Source of the DNA: Sarcocystis neurona
Taxonomy: Eukaryota; Apicomplexa; Conoidasida; Eucoccidiorida; Sarcocystidae
Assembly: GCA_000727475.1 (NCBI GenBank)
Contig: KL647289.1
Span: forward strand, 5,584,019-5,648,018
Reading direction: 5' to 3'
Length of the DNA stretch: 64,000 nucleotides
Shown: positions 1 through 12,600 of the stretch, in pieces
Position numbering within the stretch: the stretch's first letter is position 1
Layout of the letters: each line of letters starts with the position of its first letter
Position numbers and translations under genes: made by a program
The notes under the pieces: model-generated
The model's input: the letters and a program-made list of their open reading frames with translations, nothing else
Database searches by the model: none
Told to the model about the DNA's origin: nothing

Positions 1-3000
1 GGAAAAGAGGAAACAAAAGCAACTTGGAGGAGTTGTAGGACCATAATGGAAGAGGAAGTTCTCGTGCATGGAGTCAGCACCAGTTTAGAATACCACGGAA
101 AAGCGGAAGATACATATGTTTATCAGGACACTGTTACGTCAAAGAGAAACATGGGGACGTGTGTGCACCGAGATATGCACGCAAAAATTCCTAAACACAA
201 ACTCAGAACCATGTCGACACAGCAGTGTAGTGAAAAGCGTGGAAAAGACACTGCCTGGGACCAGGCGGTCAGAGACTCACGGAAGCAAGGTAGATGAAAA
301 CCACGGAAAAGCGCCTCCTGGCGCGTTTCACGCCTAGAAAGGAGCTTCCAGTCGAGAGAAGATTGCGACGCGAAAAAAACGCGAAATTTCCGGTGTGGAA
401 AAGTGAAAGATAGCGTAGGAAGGAGATGCTAAACACACAGAGGGAGCTCTGGAGACCCCAGGCATATAGGCGCACTGTCTATCCGACGATGAATTCACAC
501 GCTGATTCGTGCAACATCTGTGTCATCAACGACGCAAGTGCTGCAAGTACGAAAAACCCGAACTGAACACATCGAGACGTTTGGCATGCCAGCGTGAGAA
601 CGTGCAGAAAGGCACATTGAAAGGATGGTAGGGAAGACTCGCACACGCGTACTACTATATTTCTCAGATGCACGTATGCGCCATCCACCTCGATGCAGGA
701 CACAGGGGAGGAACGCAGCGGCAGGAAGTGGCAGACGATGAGACAGGGTAAGAGGGAAGTGAAAGGAGAGTCTGCAATGCAAGAGATAATTTACAGGCTT
801 AGACGCACATCGAGAGATAAGCATAATTCCTATGACGCAGCGCAGTGTTCCGCGGTGATGCCACGGTGGTGTGCTCCTCGGAGTATCCGCAGGTGCCGAA
901 TGCCGTCGCGCGCTGAATGTGGATCGTGTTCACACTATTGGACTGTTACGTAGGGACACGGCTAAAGTCAGTAGCAAAGATTTCAGACAGACGCCAATCA
1001 AAAGACGAGGCAGCTCGCAATGGCTCACCCTCCATAGGTTTGAACTGTGCAGTATGATACGTTCGGATGCATATACACACACCGGCAGGTTTGGGACTTC
1101 GAAGCAGCACTGGAACAACGAGGAAAACAATAAAGCGGAATCAAGCTCACAGTGGTGTACTGTGTCTCGTATAATTAATCAGCAAATAGAAATTGGGAGC
1201 GTCTAGCGTACGAAGAGGAGGGAAGCTGAGTGTTGAAGACAAAGCGTTGCACTGGAGGGGACGGGAGGTGGAGGGCTGGGAGCTCATCCCGACAGGACAT
1301 GAGATACCGGCCTGTAACGGGGTACGTCCGGGCGAATGAAAGACGCAAACCGTACAGACAACATCAGAGATCTTCCACTACAACATCAGATCGAACTCGC
1401 ATGCATGGACAAACAGGGAGAACTGAGGAAGACGAGTGTGCGGATGTGTGTGGGAGACCAAACGCCTTACTGCGTCAGCTGGGCCACGCACTCCGCTCAA
1501 AACGAGCGCCGGGCTTGCTGAGCACAAAGTGCACAGCAACCACACTTCGCGCGTAGCGTAGCTACATATGAGTGTACTGTAGATTGAAAGTGTTTCAGCA
1601 GTATGTGAAGGTGGAGAAGGCTCCGGTGAAAGTAGGCCGCGCAGTGACACGCATTTTACAAGCAGTGCTTGAGAAAGTCAACGTAGTGCCTTGACGTGGA
1701 CATCGCTGTACAGGTGGCCGCGCCTTTTGCACACATCGCGGGTTTTGTTAGTGGCTAGTACACATTTTTCTGCGTGTTTATGTTTGTGTAGTTGTGTGCA
1801 ACACGCACGTGGGTGTAGAGACATAACGACAGGTTCGCCAGGGTGTGATTCCTCGCATGAACTACTGTATACGTACGCATGTATGTACCCCTTCTGAAAT
1901 GTGTGCACGTGGTAATTAGTCCTCCCTATCCCCTCTTCCTGTGGTGCAGGCTTCTGTTGAAGCGGAGCGTCCAGCTGTCCAGAGCGCCTTTTGTAGGCCA
2001 TTTAAAAATTCAGTTTACATGAAAAACGGCATTACGAAGCAGGTTGCTCTCTGAAAAGCCACTGCACCAGTTGACCCGGTGCTCACACGCTGTGACGAAA
2101 GCGCCAATGTGAGTAAATCCACCTACACATGTTGTCCACCTTTTACCTACTTTCACGCAACACTCAGATTGAAGTTACGGGGGACCGCTTAACAGAATAG
2201 GTACACCCTGCTCCAAAGGACGAATTCGGAAATTTGTTGAGCTATGCGACGCTTCGTCCAGGTACAACACTTCCTCATCATCTGTTGGTCATATGCGCAA
2301 ATTTGCTGTCCAGGAGGACAAACAGCTGCTACAGCAAAACGGGTAGCGCCAGTGCTCAAAAGGTTAACAATAGCTGCAACTACATAAGCGCTAGGACGTT
2401 TGTGATGTTGTACAGTGCACGAACGCCGCTATATATATACATATATATACATAGATAGATAGATAATTAGTTATGTGTATGTATATATAGATAGACAGTG
2501 TTGTATATGCATGTATATATGTGTATATATATATATATGTATACACTTATGTATACGGGAGAATATACTAACGGAGTATGTAGGAACACATGTACAATCA
2601 TGTACACAAAGCTGTGAATTTGGCAGACCTCGGGGACAAGCATCACACAACAAGCCCTTCTCACTCACAAAACGCATATTCTACTGCCGTGCTGCGAATC
2701 ATATAACGTAGATAAGAATACTCGTTCCAGAACTTGCGTGAAGTTATCTGTAGCTCACAGGATAGGCTATCTGGGAGTTGTTTTTTGCATTGCGCACGAG
2801 TAGGCGAGAAATCAATTTGGAACTTCGAACACTGATGGAAGCTGGCCGCATCACGAAAGATTGATGAACCATTCGCAAAATGCTCGAGTGTATCACAGAA
2901 AAGTGTGCGACCACGTTACATCTCTGTGAAAGAAGCGAGGCTTCCCGTTAGAACTTTTTTCTTCAATGAACTCCTTTACTACCTCCACCTGTGCTCTGCT

Positions 3001-5717
3001 CCTTCTGTTTCTGAGGTCTGGTAAGTGGCAGATTCACTGTACACATCTTCCGTTATTACTCACTAGGGGAGCACTGATGTTCAATCCTATCACCGATCAA
3101 CAGATTGTTGGTGGGGTGACCGAAAGGTTGGATTCCAGTGTTCTTGCTTCGGCTTGATTGGGCGGCTCTACCAGTGATGACTCTTCCGTGCCACAAGCAC
3201 ATGCATTGAATGCATTGTTCCAGCAACACGAGGGCAAGATGCGTTTGTTAACGCGGGTGTAAAATTCTTTTATATATGCTCACCGCCACGGCCACACACC
3301 ACAGCTAACGCACACTCGCGTGATACGCGAAAACCAGTACAGAAGGGCTTGCGTTTCGCATAACTAAGGCGAAAAACGCTGCGTTGCGAACGTGTGCAAT
3401 CACTCTCGTATGAAAGTCATTACGCTGTATACCTCTCTGTACGGATGCAGTTGTTCGTCTGCGAGCTTCGCCTGTTTCACAGTGTCTGTTGCCTGCATGA
3501 CCCTCCACGGCTCGCTAATGAATATAAAGTGGACTGCACAGAAGCCCGTCGCAAGCTTTCGGGTAACGCATCAAGTGTGAAATTCTTTGAGCAATTTATC
3601 AGCGTGTGCGGACATTGCATGTGACGAACACGCATATAGTACGCACTGCCACCATGTGTGCGCGTGTCTCTCGCTAGAGTCGGTGCACACGTATGTGTCC
3701 CAGACTTCTAACGAACGTGCTGAAGGCCCGGCCAATAAAGTAAATATCACTGCGATTTTTTGCCTGCAAGAAATATGTAAAACACAAGCGGTTATTGTAC
3801 GAAAAGACGTACACACGGACTAGGGATACACCCAGGGAACCGATGAAATCTGCGAGCTGCCTACAAACTACAATGTTTGCATCTTCTTCGGGTGCCCGCT
3901 GTGACATTGTCGCTGCAGAGGAATGATGTAAGTGTACGCGTGACTCGGGGGAAGGCGGTTATTTATCATTTCCTTCCACGTTCAGCATCCCCACACGCAG
4001 TCTCCACGCAGTCTGGACGCCCGTAATACTCACTACACGACATGCGTTGTAGCACTTCGTTAAGCTAAGAGAAGGCGTCAGTCTGCATCTGCAAAAATTC
4101 TGTACACCCCGTCCTCGTTTGGCACGGGAACGCCTACTCGTAAGAAGGGGTTTGGCTGGGCACCAGCGTCGCCGTGGCAGAAGGGCGTATACATGTACAT
4201 GCTGTAACATCCTCTGAGCCTTGGCAGTGGTAATTCCTCATCGCTTCTATCGTGCAGTGAAGCAACCCTACAGATACGCAATTCCTGTAGCGCTCAAGCG
4301 GCGGAACTTGCAAAATGTCACCGACCAGCGGCGGCGTTTGCGGCAAAGCCACAGCGGCCGAAAAAGTTATCGGATGCGAACAGCAGCGGAAACGTCAGCG
4401 GAGCGGGGAGCACGCAGAGTAACGTCAACTGCACTACAAGCAACAGCAACAACAGGATCGCCACAGCAGTATTGCTACGATCCAACTAGACTTGCAGTAC
4501 TACTCCCCGGAGCCTTTCTTTACAATTATAGAATGGCAGTGTTCCAAGCGCAGAGAGAATCGCAGCGAGCCTCACACCGTGAGTAGTAGTACTCATGGAG
4601 CGGCAAGCCCACTCGTCACAGTTGGACGTATCCAAAAGCAGGCATTTGTTCATTCTGCTTATACTGGAAGGATTCTATGTACGGCTGGTGTTGCGCCTGC
4701 TGTTGACTGCATGTGCCTGTATGTGGCTATATACTTAAATACTTGAATATGGAATTCCGTACCAGAGTGAATCTGCGTACACTAGTGTGGTTTACACAGT
4801 GAAAGTGTCCAGGAAGGTGTGTCTTCTACGGTGGATCAATATATGCAGTTACTTCGTACCGAAGGCACCTGTGGCGCATGCTACCTGGTTGACGGGTCAA
4901 ACTGTGTCCACGCAAAAATCAATTCGATCTCTTTGTTGGAACAACTATCTGTGCTCCTTCGTAGCAAGATGTTACAACAACTTTTGTCGAACTCTTTAGC
5001 TTTACCAACATAGCAGAGAAACGCGGGACTGTAGTAACGTGAATAGAGGGATCCATTTTTTGAACGCGTTTTCAAACAGCGCAAAGTAGGGATAGTCCTG
5101 CTGCCGCTTTACGTGATGCATGAATCCACTTGTAACGGCATCACGTGTCTGTGTTGATGACGCTCGCAGTCTGTGTTGATGACGCTCGCAGAAAACTGTT
5201 TCTGTGGCCCGTTGTCACTGGACCATCTGCTGTTAGGGCCCTAGTGCGTAGTGACACGCCCAACTCACGACGTCGCGCTCTAGTCATTGTACGTGTATTT
5301 CTAAAGATGATATATTCATAGGTTTCTAGATATAGATATACAAGTTGCAAAACTACAACCGTCCCTACATATACATATATATATATATATCTATATGTAC
5401 GCCCTGCAAAACTACACTCGAACTCTTATACCGCATACTTGTGTGCGCAGTGTGAAGAATCTTCGAAGAACAGCGTCATCGTTGGGTGCCAGGTTGTTTT
5501 CCTTGTTTTGACAAGATGTGCATCTTGCGGGTGTGGGTCCTGACCTGGTGGAGTCTTGACTCTTCGCGGCGCATACATATTTTCACGTTTGCGTACACCA
5601 CAAAACACAGAGACTCCTGGCTCTCTGGAATTTAACTGTGGCCAGTCGCATCGAAAGGACAACCATATCGTGAAGGACAAGTAAACCATCACCTGCAGAA
5701 GCACACCTTTTCAGGGT
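1..5717. other. Repeat-poor stretch without a recognisable gene
   Basis: No frame on either strand holds a long or family-like reading frame here. Open stretches are under about 85 codons and their compositions look random. Short AT microsatellites sit near 2427-2560 and 5368-5400, and there is one perfect 22-base duplication at 5148-5191. The segment carries none of the CAG/CTG tracts that dominate from 6 kb onward. It may be intergenic DNA or a long intron of a gene lying to the left; the sequence does not decide between them. Confidence 0.5.
5148..5191. repeat. 22-bp perfect tandem duplication
   Basis: Two identical 22-base units lie head to tail (5148-5169 and 5170-5191). The unit contains TGTTGATGACGCTCGCAG. 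There are no further copies next to it, so this is a recent local duplication and not an array. Confidence 0.9.
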
Positions 5718-5862
5718 CTACGCATGCACAAGGAACACCCCTTCTGACAGGTAACACACACGCAAGACTACACGCTTGAACACTACCAACGAGAACGACA
5801 GATGGCCGGCTACACGCGTAGAAAAGCCGTGCACCTCGTGCGGGACCCGCGCACTACTTTCA

Positions 5863-6041
5863 CCGTTGTATCTGCACAACGGACGGTATGGGACGTATTT
5901 CTTCCGCACTCGTGCAGTAAACCGCACCGCATGAACTAGCGCTGCTACTGTGCGCTGTTTGAAGTAGCCGTGGGCCTGGATAAAGCGGGAGATCTCGGTT
6001 TCCGCAAAAACTGCCACATACGCATCATCACTACAGCACAT
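5863..6041 (-). CDS. Candidate coding exon, unknown product
   Basis: On the minus strand an ATG at 6041 opens a frame of about 60 codons with ordinary protein-like composition. It includes AVFAETEISRFIQAHGYF followed by a basic stretch. A GTGAAA after an Asn codon near 5863 could act as a donor; reading straight on gives 107 codons to a stop at 5718. No domain is recognised and no partner exon could be phased to it. It could be a shadow of other coding sequence. Confidence 0.25.
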
Positions 6042-6526
6042 CGAACAACCACAAGTGCAGCTGTGATATGTGAACAGCTACGAGAGCAGCAGCCGCTGGA
6101 CCGCCGGCTATGTTATGCCTCGTGGTGCAGCGACAGCGTCACCTGCGCGTGGCATCTCTGCTACCGCATCTGCCGCAGCAGCTGCCTCTCTCGCACGTAG
6201 CAGCAGCAGCAGGACTCCGTTCGCTGCTGAAGCAGCGCAAACAAGTAGCTACGTAGTATCAGGTGCAGCAGACGTCGCACCAACATTACGGGCAACAGCC
6301 CTTATCGCCTGCTTCTCCGGCTTTCAAAAAGATTACCAGCGGCATCAGCGTCGCTGGCCGAGTACACCGGCAACGCAGGAGCGCCTCGCAAGTAACTGGC
6401 ACCAGGGCCAGAAGCAGCAGCTGCAGAGGCTTGAAAGGCGGCCCTACGTGAGCCATACGTAAAATATCCTGGCATGATGCGAGCGCGCGCGGACCCAGTG
6501 GTGGGTGCAGGCGTGGACTGGGATCT

Positions 6527-7071
6527 CTAACGGTAGGGTGCAGTATCCGTACGACCGGCCATGTCAGCTAAAGTAGTAGACATAGGTGTTGCTGCGGCTA
6601 TTGCAGAGGACAAACCGTTGAGCTTTCTCCACACATCTAGTCCCTCCCTTTCCGCAATGAAAAGCCGGCTGCATGAAGAGAATAACAGCCAGGATGGAAA
6701 AGCGGTAGACCGTTCCTTGAAGCGTTCCACCCAACGCTGCTTCTTCGCCTCTTTCTTGTTTTGCTGCAATGTCGCGTTGCTGCTGTCGAAGAGCTGCTGC
6801 TGCTGTCGTTGCTGCTTGCGAGTACTTGTTGCTTCTTCCTCATATCTCTCAAATAGTAGCCCTAGCAAACTGCTACTTGGAGGCGCTTTGTCACCCTCCG
6901 CGCGGCGAGACTGCTCTTCGCTCAGCGCCGTTGCTGAGGCCGCGGCGAGTACTTCGACTTCCCCTGGTTTTGACGCTGCGTCTCCCCGCCACGCCCATGC
7001 ATGAGCAGAGGTCAGACTAGCGGCACGCAGCAGCTCTCCCGCTACCAGATCACTGCCTGTCTGATACGTCC
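6527..7071 (-). CDS. Candidate terminal exon of a charged, Gln-rich protein
   Basis: A minus-strand frame runs open for about 181 codons from a plausible acceptor at 7072-7073 to a stop at 6527. It contains LLGLLFERYEEEATSTRK, a short poly-Gln tract, then KKEAKKQRWVERFKERS, which reads like a charged helix or coiled coil. It lies just 3' of the poly(A)-polymerase-like gene on the same strand, so it would be a separate gene with its 5' part between 7.1 and 7.9 kb. No family is recognised. A competing plus-strand frame starting at the ATG at 6561 (147 codons, one possible membrane segment) covers the same DNA; only one is likely to be real. Confidence 0.35.
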
Positions 7072-7476
7072 CTGCGTAACAGCAGCAGCACGACCACCGC
7101 GGTCGCATCAGCAAGTGGAACAGAGGGACAGCAATTGAGACGCAGAGACAGGAGCAATTTAAGCACGCACGGGCAGCACCAAACAGCGCCAGCAACAGCG
7201 TCATGGACAGCAGACCAGCCGCGTAAGCTGAAGAAGCCGAAGCGCAGTCCACGCACGCTGAGCAACAAGCACCAGCAGCCCTGCCACCAGCACGCCGCGG
7301 CACGACCGTACGGCAGCACGCGACTGTCATCGGAGGAGGGAGGACCAGCAACAGCAGCAGCACCATGAGGAGGACTGCGAGGCAGGGGGAGCGACGCAGG
7401 ATGAGCACCGTGTGAAGCACACGAAGAAGAAGAAGAAGCAGCAGCAGCAGCCGTTAATTCATCAACGCAGACGCAG

Positions 7477-7530
7477 TGGTAGTAGTAGTATTAGTAGTAG
7501 TGGTAGTAGTACTAGCAGCAGTAGTAGTAG
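7477..7530. repeat. AGT/TAG trinucleotide microsatellite
   Basis: An imperfect run of AGT units. It differs from the CAG/CTG type that is otherwise typical here, and it carries stop codons in one frame, so it is unlikely to be coding in that frame. Confidence 0.8.
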
Positions 7531-7885
7531 GCAGCCTTAGCAGAACAGCCGACAAGGCAGCAGCAGGAGGCAGCCAGAGGATGTGGTCGCGCACGAGAAC
7601 TCACACAGAGGAGGCAGCTAATCAGCATGTCAGCAGCCGTGGGCGGCAGCAGCAACAGACAACAACAGCAACAGCAGCACGACTGGAACCACGTCCAAAG
7701 GCAGACGACCATTTCAACAGAGGTGCTCCACAGCTTCTTTCCTGCCGCGCACCACCAGCAGCAGCAGCAGTACTGTTCTGAGGCAGCGCGCCCGCGGCTT
7801 CTCACAACAAAGTTGCGGGCAGCCGCTGCACCTCAACGGCAGGTAGTACTCACAGAAAAGAACCCAGTCACACGTGAAGGATTAT

Positions 7886-8028
7886 TCAACTTTTTTTTTC
7901 CATCAAGTGAGCCACGGCCTCTGTGCGGCGTCTGAACGCCCTCTCTGGAATCGCATGCGCGTCCGCTAGCCGACCAGGAAGAAAAGCCGCCTCCACCCCA
8001 AAGGTGCTTCGACAGAAGATGAGGTCAC
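7886..8028 (-). CDS. Poly(A)-polymerase-like gene, terminal exon
   Basis: It joins in phase to give QDPLEALRTMGDLIFCRS, where family members read 'DPFexxxNvgd'. About 20 residues later comes AIPERAFRRRTEAVAHLM, matching the final amphipathic helix of the PAP-associated domain. A TGA stop follows three lysine codons and a serine. If the exon is wrong, the gene would instead read through 8691 to a stop at 8668 and lose this helix. Confidence 0.7.
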
Positions 8029-9605
8029 CTGCCTTCTTAAGCGTATACGATCTGCTCCCAGCAGCACACGAAGTATATGCTGATGTACATACACATATAT
8101 ATATGTATATATATATATAAGTACTCACAAACTCCTGCGTACGTGCACGTGAATCAACCAGAATTCCAATGTCTATGCACACGATTAAAAGGCCTTAAAA
8201 ACGCACGTAGCGGCACCACGCCTAGACGGTCTGTCTCGTCTCTAGACGACTTCCAATGCAAAGTAACTGTGGATGTCGAGACTACCTACGTATACACACA
8301 TGCATACATACACCCCTCCATATATGAACACGTACACCCGCCTACATGGGTACAGATTTATACAAAATCTACATACACATACACATACTCATATGCACGC
8401 ACATCTATCAAGAGCTTTATATCGTCTCCCTCACTTACCCATTGATCTCACTCTATCTATCTATCTATACATATATACATATATATATAAATATGTAGAT
8501 ATATACACACATATTATATACATATTTATATGTATAATATGTATTTAATTATATATATATATTTACATATATGTATAGAGAGAGATTTTTACAGACACAT
8601 ATTTACATATATATATATATCTATATATACATGTGCATATATATATATATATATATATACATATGTATCACACATACGCAGCTGCTATACCCATCGTTCG
8701 GAGAGCCTCTAGCGGATCCTGAACCGTTATATAGCCGTGCCTCGCGAGCCAGACGTCGCCGCTGAGATGCTGCGCAGGCAACAAGAGCGACTCGTCTGCG
8801 TCTTCACACTCATGTTCTTCCTCTTCCGCACTCTCCTCTTCTTCTGCCTCGTCCGCTGCTGGTCCATATTCTTCCGACTCAGTACTCTCGCCGTCTGCCC
8901 GTTCTTTTGCTGGATCTGCTGTTCTAGCAGCCTCTTCCTTCCATCTCTCGCTGCCAGTGCCGCTGCCGCTGCAGGCACCACTGCCGGTGCTGTCTCTGCC
9001 GGCAAGCGACTGCCTCCTGCCTCCGTCGAGTACTCTCTGTCCCATCTGGCTGCAGCAGCTGCTGCTGCTACCCGCATCATCGCTGTTCCTCTCGTCAACG
9101 CTGCTGGTGCTCGCGCCTCCTGCGTCCTCACTGCTATTGCTGCCGTTTCTTTTCGTGTGTATCTTCGTATTTCCTTCGTCACGTGCGCTGCTGCTGTTGC
9201 TGCGCGCGGCACTGCGGAAAGTGTTCTTGCGCTTGCTGCTGTTGGTATTCCTGTTGTTCTTCTTGCTGCTGTCGCCTGTGGTGTCCACGTCGCTGCTGCT
9301 TTCATTGTTGCACCAGTCGGACACGGTGGAATATTTGAGTTTATTAAACGGAATGAAGTGTGGGCGTCGCACGTCGACAATGTATCGGAAACTATCAAAC
9401 TGAAGACCGAGAAACCTGGCAACAAAAAGACAGCAGACCACCACAGAAGAAAAAGAAAGAAAAGTGAAATTGAAGACGGAGGAATCTGACAACAAAAAGA
9501 CACACTGACCACAGAAGAGGAGAGAAGAAAATACTACCGACTGCACCACGGACAGATATACACATGGGGTGCGTACCCTGCTCATATTCCCGTGCAGTCA
9601 TACAC

Positions 9606-9637
<32 letters not shown>

Positions 9638-12600
9638 GTGTATGGGCGCACGTGAATATAAGTGTATGCGACCTAAGGAGAGGAATGGTGGTACCCGTAG
9701 TGATACTAGCAAAGTACATGCTTCAGGCACGTACTTCACATGCAAACACGCACATATATATACATATGTATATATATATATGTATACACGTGTACGCAGT
9801 TCGAGTACACGGAGCGGGACGCCTTACAAACATGCAGTTTCAATAGGTATATATATGTGTGTATGCAGGTGCTTGTCTGCTTCTATCCTGAGGCCAACAG
9901 CTGCAGCAGGACCAAGACAGTGATAAAAGACAACAGAAAGAAGGCGCTGACAAACTGATAAAGAAAACACGCCTTTTTACACCAGAAAGACCCAGGACCG
10001 TCCCGACTACAGAATCCCACGCGTACACACGCGAGTCTGCTCTTGGCTATGCCTCGCGGCTTGCTGACACCAGTGCAGCACTCGTCCAAGCACTCACGAA
10101 GTGGCCATCTTTTCGGTGGAATGAGAAAGGAGAAGAGAAATACACGCACGTACCTACACAGAGAAACACAAGCAGACACATACATATGCACATACACCTA
10201 CATCTCTATCTACACATGTACGGAGAGAGACACACATACATATATATGTACAAGTAAGCAAGTATGTATATGTGTGCGTGAGAGAGATCCGCATGCGTGC
10301 GTGGACACGTGCGCGCAATGAGAGGGTCATTTTCCTCCTGCGGCTGCACGTGTCGCGACGCGCGCCCGTCTCGTGGGGAGCGGCAGCCGGGCGAGACTCA
10401 TTGCAGCAGCAGCAGCACGTCGGGCTGCTGTTTCTATGAGGAGTACCTAAAATATCCGCTGAGTAGTTGCGAGAGCGGCAGCTCCGTGGCGGAGGAGGCA
10501 GAGGAGTACCCGCGTAGCAGCACCGAGAACCCTGTAGGTGGGGGCTGTTGCCGCGTGAGAGGACTCTGCTGGTGCTGCTGCCGCGGTGCATCGAGGCAAT
10601 GGTCCATTTCTTGCGGCATGCGCAGCAGACAGCCAAACCATCCCAGCAGGTCTCTCTGCAGCTCCCATACCTTCCACCAGTACTCCTCGCTTTCTGCTAG
10701 CTGCTGCACTTTCTGCCGATCCACCACTGCATCCTGCTGCTGCGGCTGCTGTTGCGGCTCAAGTCGCTTCCGCGGGCGCAAGTACCACCGCAGGTTCCGC
10801 GGTACCACAGCTTTGCTGCTTCTCAAGAGGCGAAACTTGATCGTCTCAAAGACTTCGAGCTGCTGTCTGTTCAACGGTACGCCGTCGATGACCGCTGCTG
10901 CTGCAGAATTTTCTGTTCCCCAGCAGGAACTGCTCTGCAGGCTGCTGCTGCTGTTGGACAGCAGCATGCGGCGTGCGTACGCTTCGTTATTCAGCCTCAA
11001 GTCTTCTTCCGGCCACACACACACCTGCTGCTTCTCCGGCTCTTCCTGTTGCCAGCTCTTCTGCAACTGCTGACTCTGCTCGTGCCGCTGCTCCTCCTCC
11101 TCCTGCTGCTGCCGCTCCTCCTGCTGCTGCGGCTTCTCTTGTCGCTGTCTGCTGCGGTGCTGATCTTTCCGCTCCCGCTGCTGCAATAGTGCCCCGTCGT
11201 CCTCCTGCACCTGGGACCTGCAGAGAAATGCGCGAGCAGAGAGACGGTGATTCATTCCGTAGAGAGGATGGAAGAACTTGATACAATGCGTCGAGCCAAT
11301 CCAGAACTCCTCTTCCTCTTCCTTTTCTTCTTCTCCTCCTTCTTCCATTTCTTCTTCTTCCTCTCCTCCACATGTCGCAGGAGATCCGTCTCGTTGCCAA
11401 AGTGCATCGTGTCGTAACGCGTGCTGCTGCGTTCCCGAGAAGACAGCACTGCTCCTCGCTCCACTGCTCGGCGAATCACAAGACGCGCAGCTTTCTTCAA
11501 GCTGCTGACTGCTGCGGGGACTGCATGCGCGGCCTTCGGGAAAGCTGCTGTTTCCCACGTTGATAGCTCTGCTGTCTATACGGACGCGGCTACAGGTTTC
11601 CACTTGGCATGTTGTGTGGCCCGCGCAGCTGCTGCTGAGGATCCTATTCTGGCTGCTCGCAGTCGTCTTCACGCCGCTGTCCGCCACCGTCCTGCTGCTC
11701 CTGCTGTTCTTCGCGGTGCTGCCGCTGTCCCCGTAGCAGTCTACCCGAGCAGCCCGCATGAAGGCGATGGCTCTTTTGCGTTCGTTGCTAAGAACGGCCT
11801 CACGCCGCCTAACTGTTTCCCCCGCTGCTGCTGCTGTCCCAGCGCCGACCGAGGCACTCGCAAAAATCGTCCTGCGTCCAGCAGCGCCCCCAGTAACGTG
11901 GGAGCCAGCAGCGTGACCCGCACTATCGACCGCAGCAGGCCACCTGGAGGCGGCTGCATGCGGACGTGAGGCTGCTGCAGCGGACGCTCCGGTTCCTGCT
12001 GCCTTCATCAACTTCAGAGGAAGCGCAAGCTGCCGCTGCCACTGCTGGCCCGCTCGCAACTCACAGCAACATGGGCACATGCAAGAAGGATGAACGTACG
12101 CAAAGACCGGCTCTTGGGCGACCGCTGCCGCTCCTCCTTTCTCTGTTGCTGCTGTGGTAGCTTCTCCTGCCGCTCCGCGTTTCTGAAAGAGAGAGAGAGA
12201 AGTACGAGTGTCAGCTTCTGAGTCCGTAGAAGTGAGAAAGGGCAGGACGCTGCCACCACGCTGCTGCTGCTGCTCTCCCATTGCAGCGGTGAGGTCTTCT
12301 CGCTTGTCGCGCACACATTTCTTGACGAGATTCTGCTCCAGCTGCCCGCTCTCCTCTCGCACACCTTGCTGGCGCAGCTGTTCCGTCTGACTACCGGCCG
12401 CTGGACAGGCCTGCTGCTGTGGCTGCCGCTGCTGCTCCTGCGCGCCGACTCCTTGCTGTGGCTGCTCCTGCCGGTGCTCTTCGTGCGTTTCCCGTGTCTG
12501 GTATCCCTCTTCTCTCCGATTTTGGAAGTGCAGCAGTCCCTCCTGCTTCTCGCTTGCTGCCCACGGCTGCTGCTGCTGCAGCGGACGGCGAAATGTCCCG

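Noticed and set aside
2427..2711. Small overlapping frames rich in Tyr and Ile near the TA repeats
   Set aside because: They are translations of TATA/CATA microsatellites, and the same Tyr/Ile/His pattern appears at every other TA array in the window.
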